Part shown: piece after piece, positions 42,557-54,000 of the stretch
Layout: every line of letters begins with the position of its first letter
Position numbering within the stretch: position 1 is the first letter of the stretch
NCBI GenBank assembly: GCA_022036555.1
Contig: CM039127.1
Location: 51,286,122 to 51,350,121, forward strand
DNA from: Microstegium vimineum
Lineage: Eukaryota > Streptophyta > Magnoliopsida > Poales > Poaceae
Direction of reading: 5' to 3'
Length of the DNA: 64,000 bases
Program-made: the position numbers and the translations under genes
The notes under the pieces: generated by a model
What the model saw: only the letters and a program-made list of their open reading frames with translations
The model's database searches: none
Told to the model about the DNA's origin: nothing

Positions 42557-43870
42557 ACTAAGAAAACGTACTGAAACTCACACGTACATTTATTTATTAT
42601 TATAATTATAATATTTGGTTCAGCTTCTAGAAATCTGTCAAAAAGCAGAAAGTCAATTAAACGAGTAAAACGAGACGTTGCTTTCTGTATATAGTACATT
42701 TTTGCAATATTTTAGACTCTGCTTTTGCCTTTCAGCTGTTAGCTTTCCTAAATGGATGGACTCTAAAGGGACGGCCGGGTAGGGGGCCTCGAGCCCCCTG
42801 CCCAGTCGGTACATCCGCCCCTGCAAATATCTGATTTGTTTATTTGGATTATTTTTTTATTAGTGATTTGACCTTTCAAATCATTAATTAATCACAAGCA
42901 CCGGGCGTGGCCCATTCCAATCCGGGAACCGTCTGTAGCGCTAGCGTGCATCCAATCCGGGGCATCGGGATTCGTCAAAAAAATATCCAGGCACCGTCTC
43001 TGGTAATGGGTATATACACCTCTCTCTGTCGTGTCTATACAATACACTTCTCTCTGTCGTGTGCTACGCCCGAGGTTTGCTGAGCTCCTCTCTGTCTCTG
43101 AGCGTGAGCGTGAGCTAGTTTCCCCCCTCTCTCATGGTGGGCTACTACAACAACAGTAGGCTAGCGGGGGATCATGGCCGCAACTTTTGTCTTAGGTTGT
43201 GCCCTGGGCCACCTGACGCCCTTACCTATACTGACTGATACGCTGGCTGAGCAGGCAGCACCTCACTATGCTGGCTGGCAAGTGGGCCTGTCGTATATGT
43301 GGCTAAATGGGCAATTTCTTACTACACTTTCGAGAACTTAAGCTTGGACTGATTTCGAAGGGGACACGTGAAATACATATGATTTACTACCTAATAGAGG
43401 GATCAACAGATGATTAGGGGGGCATATAGCCCCCTCCAACCCCCACCATCCGCCTCTGCATGTCGACGCCACATGTGCTACTCGCACCTACTCCTGCTCC
43501 TCGCGTGGGTCCCCCACCCCCTCATCCTCATCCATCCAAAATATCTGCATTACACACCACCTACCTCCGGACGCTGGCACATGCACGCCGCGATATTTAC
43601 CGTGTCGTGAGGCCGCCCCACCAACGGGCTGGGGGAACTGGTCTCCGATCCACATATGGGGGGGTTACTCGTTTTACCTTGGGACCATTTAATAAGACCC
43701 ATAATAAATCTAACACAAAGCACAAGTACTACTATAGAGGCAAGAGAAAGAGAGAGAGAGAGAAGGGCAGAACCAAAGAAAGAAAGAAGCAGAGCAACAA
43801 CCAGCAGGTCGAGGAAGAGAAAGAGGAGAGAAGGCCAGGAGCTACTAGGCAGCCGCCAAGAAGGGAGAAG
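42557..43870. other. Spacer, partly GC-rich, no supported gene
   Basis: Short repeats (TCTCTCTGTCGTGT twice, near 43020 and 43050) and a purine-rich leader-like stretch (about 43740-43860, rich in AGAGAG and AAGAAAG) occur. The latter may be the 5'UTR that came along with the tetraspanin fragment. Confidence 0.4.
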
Positions 43871-44060
43871 GGGGGCACGAGCGTGCTGGGGATCATCAAC
43901 TTCCTGATCTCGATCCCGATCCTGGGCGGCAACATCTGGCTAGCGTCATGGGCCAACTCCTCCGGCGCCTGCTAGCTCGAGATCTGGCTTCTCCGCCGCT
44001 TCCCATGGTACCAGATCTCCGAAGTACAGCGGATGGCTCCGCGACCGCGTCGCCGACCAG
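43871..44060 (+). pseudogene. Tetraspanin gene fragment
   Basis: A frame reading TSVLGIINFLISIPILGGNIWLA matches the first membrane segment of plant tetraspanins (integral proteins with four membrane spans that organise membrane microdomains). The expected initiator Met is absent, a TAG follows after SSGAC, and the region for spans 2 and 3 is missing. After that a piece resembling the extracellular-loop signature (a Trp-Tyr then Tyr-Ser-Gly-Trp-Leu-type motif) appears only with a one-base shift near 44024. It ends at a donor-like CCAG/GTAGGT. This is a deleted, frameshifted remnant, possibly captured by a transposon. Confidence 0.6.
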
Positions 44061-44182
44061 GTAGGTACTCTCTTTAACACGCGGGGGGGGGGGGGAGATT
44101 CGTCTTTGTTTTCACTGATTTGTTCTTTGTTTGATCTGGCTGTCTTTCTTATGTTTGGGGGCACTCGAGTCCCTGATTTATC

Positions 44183-44210
44183 CTACTACTACTACTACTA
44201 CTACTACTAC
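44183..44210. repeat. (CTA)n microsatellite
   Basis: Nine to ten CTA units. Confidence 0.9.
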
Positions 44211-44224
44211 TCTCTCAGTGTGGC

Positions 44225-44897
44225 CACCCCACTCGAGAACATCTAGAAGACTGCTGCAACTCCCAAAGTACGCTTCTTCTTTTGGCTTGTTTTGCACCGA
44301 CGATGCTCGACTGCGGACCGGCATTGGAGCCATGGGCTGCAGGACTCCAACACCTGCATCTTGTACGACCAGGAGGCCGAGACGATCGACCACATCCTGC
44401 GTGGCTGCAACTTATCGCGAGAGGTATGGCACAAATGCTTGTCCTTGCTGCTTCTGCAAGGTCGGGTGACTCTCGATTCTATGTCTGCGATCTCGTGGTG
44501 GCTTGCTCGGCGTAAGCTGCTTTGCAAAGCGTTGAAGCCGACCTTCGTCTCCCTATTCTTCCTCATCAGGTGGTGCCATTGGAAGCAGTGTAATCAACGT
44601 ACTTTCAACGGCGTCGTCTCCTCACCGCATCAGCTTGTTGCTGAGATCCTGGACGAAGGGAGGTCTTGGTGCTTGGCGGGTTTCAGATGGCTTGGGGTGC
44701 TCCTGGACCTGCTTGTCTAGTGTGTTGGGCTCTACTTTTGTGGTTCCGTTTCGTTTGTTTCGGTGCCTTTCTTTGCTGCCCTGTAGGCAGTGCTTTGGAT
44801 TCAGCAACCGCGTGTTGCCGTTCTGTTGCGTTCTTGTGTTTGTTTCCTCAAAACTCCTTCCTGCCTAATTAGATATGCGCCTATGGCATCATCTAAA
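44225..44897 (+). pseudogene. 5'-truncated LINE (L1-type) with zf-RVT domain and A-tail
   Basis: One open frame (about 44250-44720) encodes VRFFFWLVLHRRCSTADRH, then CILYDQEAETIDHILRGC and SREVWHKCL, the Cys/His-type zf-RVT region that ends the reverse transcriptase of plant L1 LINEs, followed by the usual Trp-rich tail. A 3'UTR of about 170 bp ends in an A-run at 44890-44897. The endonuclease and RT core are missing, as expected from incomplete reverse transcription. It inserted just beside the AGTTTTATCTG start of the duplicated segment at 44902. Confidence 0.75.
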
Positions 44898-44901
44898 AAA
44901 A

Positions 44902-45157
44902 ATAGTTTTATCTGTTTCTCAGGCAGATACCCAATGATTGTATTAAACAATAACGATATGATATCCTGTATCATGTCACAATGAGTTACAACACACAACA
45001 TATTGTGTCACTGGATTCTCATATTTGAAGTGGAAGCTAAAGTAATTTGTCAAACCATAGTATTTCAAATATAATATTTTGCATCCAAACACAGGGCTGA
45101 ACTTTTTTTTTCTAAACCACGGTTTTGCATATTAATAGATCTAAAACTACATTTTCT
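44902..45157. repeat. Second copy of the 38984-39245 segment
   Basis: Same phrases and order as the first copy, with one short deletion (CATGTCACAATGTGACAATGAG is shortened) and small changes. Confidence 0.85.
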
Positions 45158-45320
45158 TTGCCGAGTGCCGCACTCGGCAAAGCATACTCGACAAAGATCA
45201 TGTCGGCAAAAAATTCTTTGCTGACTGTCAGGATAAGCACTCGACAAAATAAATTCGCACGTCAATCTTGACGACGTCTTTGTCGAGTGCTGACGTGACC
45301 GACACTCGGCAAACACTATT
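45158..45320. repeat. CACTA subterminal segment, copy of 41000-41160
   Basis: TTTGCCGAGTGCCGCACTCGG through CTGACGTGACCGACACTCGGC matches 41000-41160 almost base for base over about 160 bp. No CACTA terminus is attached, so this is a rearranged fragment. Confidence 0.8.
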
Positions 45321-45339
45321 TGGCAATCATTGCCGGCCC

Positions 45340-45643
45340 ATCACTGCCGGTTTTGTTGATTTTTTTTTTAATTTTAATCCTTTTTTTTATCTAAATTTAA
45401 TTCTGACCCCGAATAACTTTTTTTAAATTTCTAACCCTTTTGGCCGCTCCATCATCCATGGAGCGGCATTTCTCCTTTGCCGCCCCATGCATGATGGAGC
45501 GGCAAGAATCCAACTCAGCCAGGACCGGTCAACGGAGCTCCGGTGGGCCCGCCCTTGCCGCTCCATGACCTGTGGAGCGGCAGCCTTCCGCTCCCCTAGC
45601 CATGGAGCGGCAACCCTGCCGCTCCCCAGATCATGGAGCGGCA
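45340..45643 (+). repeat. Left terminal inverted repeat of the Mutator-like element
   Basis: It contains five or six ATGGAGCGGCA/TGCCGCTCCAT words in alternating orientation, so it can form several hairpins. Inverted partner at 49785-50097. Confidence 0.75.
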
Positions 45644-46140
45644 AGGGATAGACCCGTGAACCGTTAAGTGGTTATGTTTTCCCCCTCTCTTTCTCTCTGT
45701 CTTTCGTCGAGCCCGAGCCCGAGCATCCCGAGCCCGAGCCTCCCAGCCGCCACCACCTCCACGCCGTCGCCGCCACCTCCGTCCGCTCGCCGCCGCGAGC
45801 CGCCCGGACCCCGGCCCCTGCCACGCCTCTGTCCGCCGCCTGCCGGCCCCCGAGGCTCCCCGCCGCGAGCTGCCCCGCCCCGGCCCCCGAGACGCCCGCC
45901 CCGCCGCGTCGCCACCCGCCGCCCGCCGCGCCCCCCGGGACAAGGCCGGGACCCCGCCGGCTGCCGTCCCCGGCCCGCCGGCCGCCCGACGCCGTCCGCA
46001 CCTGGCCTCCACCCGCCCGACGACCGCTACTCCACGCCCCGGCCTGCACCGCCCGCCGGCCCCCACGCCCCACCCAGCTGCTTCGCAGGCGGCTCTGCCA
46101 CGGCCGTCGTCGCCCCACCGGTTTCCTCCTAGTGTGCGAA

Positions 46141-46534
46141 GGTAATGTTTTTTATTGTATTGATTTATACTGTTTTTAGTTTAGTTTATTAGTTAGGTTA
46201 TTTTTGTTAGTTAGGGATTTAGTTTACAAATTAGTTTAGTTAGGTTATCTATATGGTTTAGTAGCTTATAAGTTAGTATAATAGTAGTTAGGATAATAGT
46301 AGATTAGTTAGGATAATAGTAGTTAGCTATACAATTTATATAGACTATTGTTAGTTTTTTATTAAGTTAGTATACTTATGTAGATTCTATGGTGGAAGTA
46401 GTTAGGATAATAGTAGATTAGTTAGGATAATAGTAGTTAGCTATACAATTTTATGATTTATTGTTAGTTAGCTAATAACTATAGTGGGCAATAAAATCGA
46501 CCATTTGATAAACTTCGGTGGGATGATTTTGTAG
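46141..46534 (+). other. Probable 5'UTR intron of the Mutator transposase
   Basis: The donor GCGAAG/GTAATG follows the GC-rich leader and the acceptor GATTTTGTAG directly precedes the ATG at 46535. The interior is AT-rich with a tandem repeat of about 55 bp (GTTAGGATAATAGTAGATTAG, at about 46270-46330 and again at 46400-46440). Confidence 0.5.
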
Positions 46535-49276
46535 ATGGATTATTCTGTTCGGGTTTTCTATGGTGGAAGTGTTAGGAAACAAGATGGTATTTTTGAGGAT
46601 ATGGAAGAGGAGTTAGAATGGTTTGATGAACCACCGACCTTCACTGACCTGTGTGCCCGCTTGAGTTCAATGTTTGGTGGTGATTTCACAATTAGGGGCA
46701 GATATGACAGTGAGACAAAATATAACAATTATGGTTTGATGTCCTTGTCTTCCTCTGCTCACTGGACCCACTACAATAGGATCCTCCAAAGTGGTAATGC
46801 ACACATGACTGAGGTGGTTGTTGAGAATGGCTATAGGTTGGAGGATGTTGATGAGGGTGTTGGAGGCGGTGACGAAGAATTTGGTGCACAAGGAGATGGA
46901 ACTCCGGATAACATGGACATGGACGGTCAGTTGACGCAGGAGCAGATTGATACCCATGTAGAAGGTTGTATAAACAACGACTATGATGTGGGGGAGTTTG
47001 AACGTGAAGAGGACGAGGAAGCTGAAGATGAGAGGGTCCCTGATGTTGTTAGCAGTGATTCTGAGTCTGAGTCTCAGGACGAAGGGGGTACACCTACTCA
47101 GAGGACTCAGGTGCCTCCTAATGCAGTACCGGCTCATGGCACGCGCTCATATGTTCCTATGTCGGCACTTCATGCAATGCCGACTCATGGCGCGCTGGTC
47201 CATGAGTTACCAGAGGGCGGTGCACCCTATTATGATCCATGGGGCAGGGTTAGCGAACCAATTCAGTATGTTCCACCTCCACCTTACACACAGAATGAAC
47301 AAAAGCAGTTGAGTGAGGGTGGTGTACCTTTTACTAGCGTTCCAAACTACAGAGATGTCAGCATGACACATATGGCAGTCTGTGACACGGGTTTGCAGAT
47401 GGCAAGGCAGTCGGTGCATAACCATTAGACGCTAATGCTTAGTAAGGGCATGGTCTTCAATACAATGGCATAAATGAAGCTTTTTCTTCAGGACTATGCT
47501 GTGTTTCACCACAGACCTTACGTTGTCACTCATTCTGACAAGGAGTTGAGGTACCAAATTAAATGTAAAGCAGGTTATCCATGCATGTGGAAGCTTAGTG
47601 CGAGGAAGAAGCGTGATGGGAAGTGGAAGATACAATCGGTGGTCCAACCCCACAAATGCTTGGATAACAGCGGGAATGAAACACATCCGCAACTCACTGC
47701 ACGTTATCTTGGTCGACGTATTCTGGCTATCGTTGACAAGGACAACGATGTCTCAGTGTCAATGTTACAGGTGAACATATTTAACCTTGTCAGCTACCAT
47801 GTGAAGTACGACAAGGCTTGGCGTGCTAAGCAGATTTCACTTGCAATCCGATGGGGTAGTTGGGTGGAGGCATACAACCGTATACCCCGAATATTGAGTG
47901 CAATGAAGTTCTACAATCCAGGCATGAAATGGTTTTTGGATGAGACTCGTCTTAAGCCTCTGCACAACCCGATGAGACTTGTACTAGACCGGGTTTTTTG
48001 GTCGTTCTCCCAAATGGAGTGGGCTTTCCAGTTCTATAGGCCTGTGGTATGTATTGATGGCACTTTCCTCACCGGAAAGTACAGGGGCACTTTGATGATG
48101 GCTGCTGCTGTTGATCCTGAGAATCAGATAGTTCCCCTAGCCTTTGCTTTGGCCGAGGGAGAGAACAATTCATCGTGGTCATGGTTCATGAGGCTTCTAC
48201 GTACCCAGGTCCTTGGTGTTACTTGCACCATATGTGTGATCTCGGACCGACATGCAAGTATTCTTCATGCTGCCAATGAGCATATCGAAGGATTCCCGCC
48301 CATTGTGCATAGATGGTGCATGCGTCATTTCGGCGCTAATTATTGGCGACGACAGAGGAAGAAGGAGGTATGTGAGAAGGTGAAGGAACTATGTATGGTA
48401 CGGACAAAGACTCGGTTCGAGCAGACATTGAAAGAGCTAGACAAGGTAATGAACGAAGCCGGCAAATTATGGTTATATGACCAGATGGAACAAAAGGAAA
48501 AGTGGGCACTAGCATTTGATGAGGGTGGCTGGAGGTATGGCATCATGACCACCAACGCGTCCGAGTCTTTCAACCATGTGTTTCGTGGAGTACGAGGGTT
48601 GCCAGTATCCGGTGTTGTTGAGTACTCCTTTCTCAAATGCAACGAATATTTTGTGAAGAGATGGCAGCTTGCGCAAAGAGATATACTTGAGACTGGGGTG
48701 TGGGGACAGGTAGCCCAGGCTTTTATTGAGGAGGAAAAAGGCTATTCCAAGCAGTAGACCAGTGAGCCGTATGGAAATAACGGTTATATCTATAGTGTCA
48801 GAGGGCTTGGTGGCACAACTATGGGCGGAGAGTGTTATGGTGGACGCAACTACCGTGTTGATTTAGAGCACGTTCAGTGCAGTTGTAACATCCCACAGAT
48901 TATGCATGCTCCTTACTCTCACACGATAACAGCCTGTAAGATGCGCGGATTTGACTACCTGTGTTCGAGGTTTATGTCTTCATTGTACCTCCGGTCAAAC
49001 ACCATAAGAGTATGGGAGAAGGGTTTTGAGCCATATCTTGACCCTTCGCAGTGGCCCCCATTTGATGGACCTCAGTATGCCCCCAATCCAGACCTTAAGA
49101 AGTTAGGTAAGGGTAGAAGAAAGAAGAAGCGTCTAAAGGGAGACATGGACGCTATGAGAGGGTACGGTGATGACATGTATGGAGGGGGAGATTTCAATGA
49201 GACCCGTGGTCAAAATTTGTGCAAGGTAGAAAGTGCTCCGTACGATACAAGTCTTCCATCTACCAACATCAATTAG
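46535..49276 (+). pseudogene. MuDR/MURA-type transposase, three nonsense codons, no frameshift
   Basis: The whole 2742-bp stretch lies in one frame, 914 codons counting stops. The order is an N-terminal plant MULE domain (VRVFYGGSVRKQDG; 46535-46830), an acidic linker, a MuDR DNA-binding type domain (VTHSDKELRYQIKC, CMWKLSARKK; 47440-47680), the MULE catalytic domain with VCIDGTFLTGKYRG (first Asp near 48056), AMAAAVDPEN-type strand and CVISDRHASI, a TNASESFNHVFRGVRGLPV helix, and a SWIM-type zinc finger (VQCSCNIPQIMHAPYSHTITAC; near 48870-48935). The normal PCSH of that finger reads PYSH here, so one zinc ligand is lost. In-frame stops are TAG 47426, TAA 47471 and TAG 48755. It would encode the enzyme that cuts and joins element ends; as it stands it should not work. 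Confidence 0.85.
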
Positions 49277-49784
49277 AAAGTGCTAAATATGTATTGACAA
49301 AATAACATATAAAGCAAATATAACAACTAACTACAATAACTAAACTAAACCAATTTTACTAACTAGTTTACTTATTTAATCAAAATAACTCGAACTAACC
49401 TTATTAATCAACTAACTCAACTACATATTTAACCAAATATTCTAACTTACAGAGGTAAGCTAAGTGAAGCTAAACCCTAAAGTACTAATACTAACTAGAC
49501 TTAATTAAACTAATGTAAGTTACTAAAGGAAACTATACTATGCAAGTTAGTAAATCAACTAACTAAACTAACAATATACTACGCTACTAACCTTTAAAGC
49601 ACGTCGGGGCGGAGAGAGCACGGCGGAGGGAGGTGGAGCTTGGGAGCCTAGATGGGGGTCCGGCGGGTGGCGGAGGCGTGGGAGTCGCCCTCGGCGGCGC
49701 CAGGCCGAGAAGCAGCAGCAGCAAAAAGAAATAGGGGGCGAGAGAGGGAGGGGAAGGAGGACTGACTGGTTTAAAGGGCCTCCC
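49277..49784 (-). other. 3' region of the Mutator element with a mirror-image leader
   Basis: 49277-49590 is AT-rich with CTAACTA words that are the inverse of the left-hand intron. 49600-49770 is GC-rich like the left-hand leader, including a CTTTAAAG/GTTAGTAG donor-like site on the minus strand. It could carry a promoter reading inward from the right arm, as MuDR does for its second gene, but no second protein was found. Confidence 0.45.
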
Positions 49785-50097
49785 CCTTGCCGCTCCATGA
49801 TCTGGGGAGCGGCAGGGTTGCCGCTCCATGGCTGGGGAAGTGGCAGCCTTGCCGCTCTGCAGATCATGGAGCGGCAAGGCGGGCCCACCTCGCGCGCGTT
49901 GACCGGTCCAGTTCTGAGTCTGCTCATTGCCGCTTCACCATGCATGGAGCGGAAAAGGAGAAATGCCGCTCCATGAATGATGGAGCGGCCAAAAGGGTTA
50001 GAAATAAAAAAAAAGTCAGTCGGGGTTAGAATTGGATTTAGTTAAAAAAAGGATTAAAATAAAAAAAATGGTTTTGTTTGGGCCGGCGGTGATGCCT
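49785..50097 (-). repeat. Right terminal inverted repeat of the Mutator-like element
   Basis: Inverse of 45340-45643, with the same ATGGAGCGGCA palindromes and T-rich tract, at an estimated 80-90 percent similarity by eye. Confidence 0.75.
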
Positions 50098-51033
50098 TAT
50101 CACTGCCGGTTCATGCTCTGACAGGCTCCCCAATTATTGGGGGTAGGGGCAGAACCGACAGTGAATTGCCTCATGCCGGTTCAAGCCATGAACCGGCAGT
50201 GATGTGGCGTTTCACTGCCGGTTCATGGCTTGAACCCACAGTGATGTGGTGTACAGAACAGAACAGAACAATGTGTGAGGAGCTCCCTCTCTCCATTGTT
50301 GCGGCTGCTGGATTTCTTGACCTCCATTGTTGACTCCTCTTCACTCTTGGATGCTCACATCTTCTAGCTCTTGGTTAGCAACAAGCATTCTTCTTTAGAA
50401 TTGTAGGTTTACATTGCTTTTATATGTAAATCCATAGTTTAGAGCTATACTATTTTTCATGATCAAGAAGAGGGTTGTTGCAATTTGTGTCCATTATTTT
50501 GTAGATTTTAGATCCAAAATTACTTGGAAAAATTGTAGCACTTTGTTTTTATTGGGTAATTATTATCCAATCATTGAGTAGCTAGGTTCGAAAGATTCAT
50601 CTCGAAAATTATGAATAAAATTTGTAATTAGATATATTTTTTACTTACATTTAATACTCCATGCATGTATTTAAAGATTTGATGGGATGTGGAATATTGT
50701 CGGTGTTTTGAATTTTGGAAGGGAATTAAACAAGTGCCTACATTGTTGTTCAAAAAGAGTATGCAATTAATGTTGTTTACGATGAAGCCTCAATTGTTAT
50801 CTATTTGTTGTCTCACTTTTTATAGCGCGACCAAATTCAAATTATATATGCTTATGTGCATCAAATAATATTGTTAAAAAATGCTCCTATTGAAACCCTA
50901 AACCCTAAACCCTAAATGTCCGCGATAGATCATACATTATGTTTATGTGCGTCATCAAATAATATTATTCAGAAAGGATCTTATTAATATGTTACTATGT
51001 TTGCTCTGCTCTACCCATTTTATCTGTGCAGAC
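50098..51033 (+). other. Probable 5' region of a CACTA element, with subterminal palindromes and a telomere-like repeat
   Basis: 50105-50245 carries CACTGCCGGTTCATGG and its inverse (CCATGAACCGGCAGTG) several times, typical of CACTA subterminal arrays. 50893-50916 is AAACCCTAAACCCTAAACCC and one more unit, matching the plant telomere repeat. The end terminus was not found; a CACTA-like word next to similar CACTGCCGG motifs at about 45328-45370 hints that the Mutator element may have inserted near it. Confidence 0.4.
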
Positions 51034-54000
51034 ATGGCTCGAGGGTGGATGCACGATTTGTCATGTACATACCCACTGTACTTGACGGGCATCGACGATT
51101 TCATCAAGTGAGCTAGAGCCAATGCTGGGGACTTACATCTTGTATTTTTTCCATGCAAAGACTGCAAGAATATGAGAAAATGGGGTGACATGGAGCATAT
51201 ACGATTGCACTTGATCACAAGGGGGTTCATTAGAAACTACACGATTTGGACTTTGCATGGAGAGGTTGGTCAAAATATTGCACAAGAAAGCAATGATGAT
51301 GTGCCCATACCTAGTGTATCCCTGAATACATTATTACCTGTTCATGATTACACAGAACATGTGTCTACCAATGATGATGTATTTACGAATACATTAGCTG
51401 ACACACAGAGGAAAATGATGGCATTTCACAGCTTCTACATGATGTGCATGGGGGATTCCTTAGTGCTTCACAGTTGAAAAAACTGGAGATCATGAGAAAG
51501 GATGCAAAAACACCATTGTATCCGACCTGCCCAATAAGCAATCTGGAAGCCAACATCATGCTATTGGAGTTCAAATCAACGAATGGGTTGAGTGATAAAG
51601 GCTTCGATAACTTATTAGGTATACTACAGAAACTGTGCTCGAAGGGTACCGAGTTAGCAGAAAAGACTTACCTAGCCAAGAAAATGATTTGCCCAATTGG
51701 CCTCGAGGTTGAGGAAATCCACGCATGTTTCAACGACTGCATATTGTACCGTGGAGATAAATACAAAGACTTGGATGCATGTCCCAAGTGTAAAGCTCCC
51801 CGATACAAGCAAGGGTCATCAAATGATGGAAGCAATACCAGAGGAGGGCCCGTAAAGTCCGTGTTGTATTTTCCTGTAGCTCCACGAGTGCATAGGTTGT
51901 TTTCAAATGCAAAGTCAGCCAAGCTGTTGCGTTGGCACGGCGAAGAGTGAAAGAAAGATTCAATGTTGAGGCACCCCGCCGATGGGTCGGACTGGAGTAC
52001 TATGAACAGTATGTTCTATAAGAACATCGGTAGAGAGGTAAGGCATCTATGGTTTGCTTTGAGCACAGATGCGATGAATCCATTTGACCAGGTTAGAACC
52101 AATCATAACACTTGGCCAGTGACGCTATGTATATACAACCTTCCACCCTGGCTTTGTATGAAACGGTCATACATCCAGATGTCATTACTAATCCAAGGGT
52201 CAAAACAACCTGGTAATGATATCGATCTGCTTCTACAACCAGTGATCAATGAACTACTACAGATGTGGGAGACGGGTGTGAAGGATGTTTGAGATGAGTA
52301 CAAAAAAGAACATGTCACGATAAAGGCTGTACTTATACAATTACCGACTTGCCAGGGCGAGGTTGCTTGTCTGGAGAGAAGACAAAAGGATACACTGGGT
52401 GTGTCGAGTGCTTGGACGGGACTGATGCTACACATCTAGCAGAAAACAAGAAGATGGTCTACATGGGACACCGTAGGTTCCTACGCTGGGATCACCCTTA
52501 CTGCAGGAATAGAAAAGATTTTAATAGGACTACTAAGAAACATGGACCTCCAAAGTATCGAGGCGGGAAACAGATGCGTCAACAATTAAGAAACCTCACA
52601 TATGTTGTCCTTGGGAAGGGGGAAGGGGCAGTACCAACGCCAACCTCAAGTATCTGGAAGAAAAAATCAATCTTCTAGAATCTACCTTATTGACCACTTT
52701 TGAGTGTACGTCATTGTCTTGATCCAATGCACATAACTAAAAACGTGTGCGGTAACACACTTAACACGTTGATGAACACCGGGGGAACAAGCAAGGATTC
52801 TCTCGCGACACGCTTGGACATGCAACACCCGGGCCTCAGGAAAGAGTTGCACCCAATACCTCTTGAGGATGGCCACTTGAAACTTCCGGTGGCATCATGG
52901 ACACTGAAAAGGGAGGAAAAGGAAATGCTTATTTCTTTCTTCAATGATTTCAAAGTACCGAGTGGCTACTGTGGGAACCCGAAGAGGCTAGTTAACATGA
53001 GATAACTTAAGTTTAACTATGGTTCTATGAAGGCCCATGACTATCATGTCATTATGACTCAGCTGCTCCCAATTGCCCTACGAGGTATGTTCCCTGACAA
53101 GATCCGCGCCCCAATCATAAAGTTGTGTTCGTTCTTCAACGCGATCTCTGAAAAGGTCATTGAAGGGGCCAAGCTAGACCACCTGAAGGAGGAGATAGCC
53201 GAGATTCTATGCAGGCTTGAGATGCATTTCCCACTGACTTACTTTGACATTTCAGTGCATCTACTTGTTCATCTTGTGGATCAAATAAAAGCCCTTGGCC
53301 CAATGTACCTACACCAGATGTTTTCTTTCGAGAGACTGATGAAAATTTTCAGGTGGTATGTTAGGAATAAATTCAGACCAGAAGGGAGCATGGTAGAAGG
53401 ATGGTCAATAGAGGAGACTATTGAGTTCTCCACATATTATCTGGACATCAAGCGGGTCAGAGTTCCAGCATCTCATCACGATGGAAGACTAGAGGGCAAA
53501 GGAACAATAGGTGAGAAAGTTGTCAAAATAGACGAAGTGGTCTCCTTTAGACAAGCACACTTCACTGTTCTCCAGCAGGCCGACGGTGTGATGGCATACA
53601 TTGATGAACACAAGCAGTTACTACAAATTAAGCACATCGGTGGGTCACAGGCCTGGCTTGAGAAAAAACATAAGGAGGAATTCGGTGACTGGTTTCGACA
53701 CCAAAGGCAAGGAATGGTGACGGGATGTCAGCTATATCTCTTAGCCCCGGACCTTCGAATACGCTAATGATGTACCAAGGATATCAAATAAATGGTTTTA
53801 CATTTTACAAAAAAAAACAGGACAGAAGGAGCACCAACCAAAATAGTGGTGTTCGTTTTGAAGCCCACGATGAGTACGACACGGTGGAGGCAACATACTA
53901 TGGTTTCATAGATGAGATATGGGAGCTAGACTATGGACATCAGTTGAAAGTTGCTCTTTTCCATTGCTAGTGGGTCCGGCTGGATGAAATCAACACTGAC

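Larger units (their letters stand above)
45340..50097 (+). mobile_element. Mutator-like element (MuDR type) with long terminal inverted repeats
   Basis: The arms 45340-45643 and 49785-50097 are inverted copies. Both include GCCGGCCCA, a T/A-rich tract with TTTTAATCCTTTTTT, CTAACCCTTTTGGCCGCTCC and several CCGCTCCAT / ATGGAGCGGCA palindromes. Between them lies a plus-strand MURA-type transposase frame (46535-49276). Inside the arms, GC-rich leaders (45670-46135 and 49600-49770) and AT-rich stretches with TTAGTTAG or its inverse extend a weaker mirror symmetry to almost 1.2 kb per side. The outermost bases and the 9-bp target duplication could not be fixed. Confidence 0.82.

Noticed and set aside
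45596..46132. Open frames of about 150 codons on both strands in the GC-rich Mutator leader
   Set aside because: Pro/Arg/Ala-rich frames open simultaneously in several phases are typical of GC-rich leader DNA; no motif seen.
47474..48757. Transposase as a separate 427-residue gene
   Set aside because: The frame continues in phase both upstream and downstream with family domains on both sides. It is one transposase interrupted by stops.
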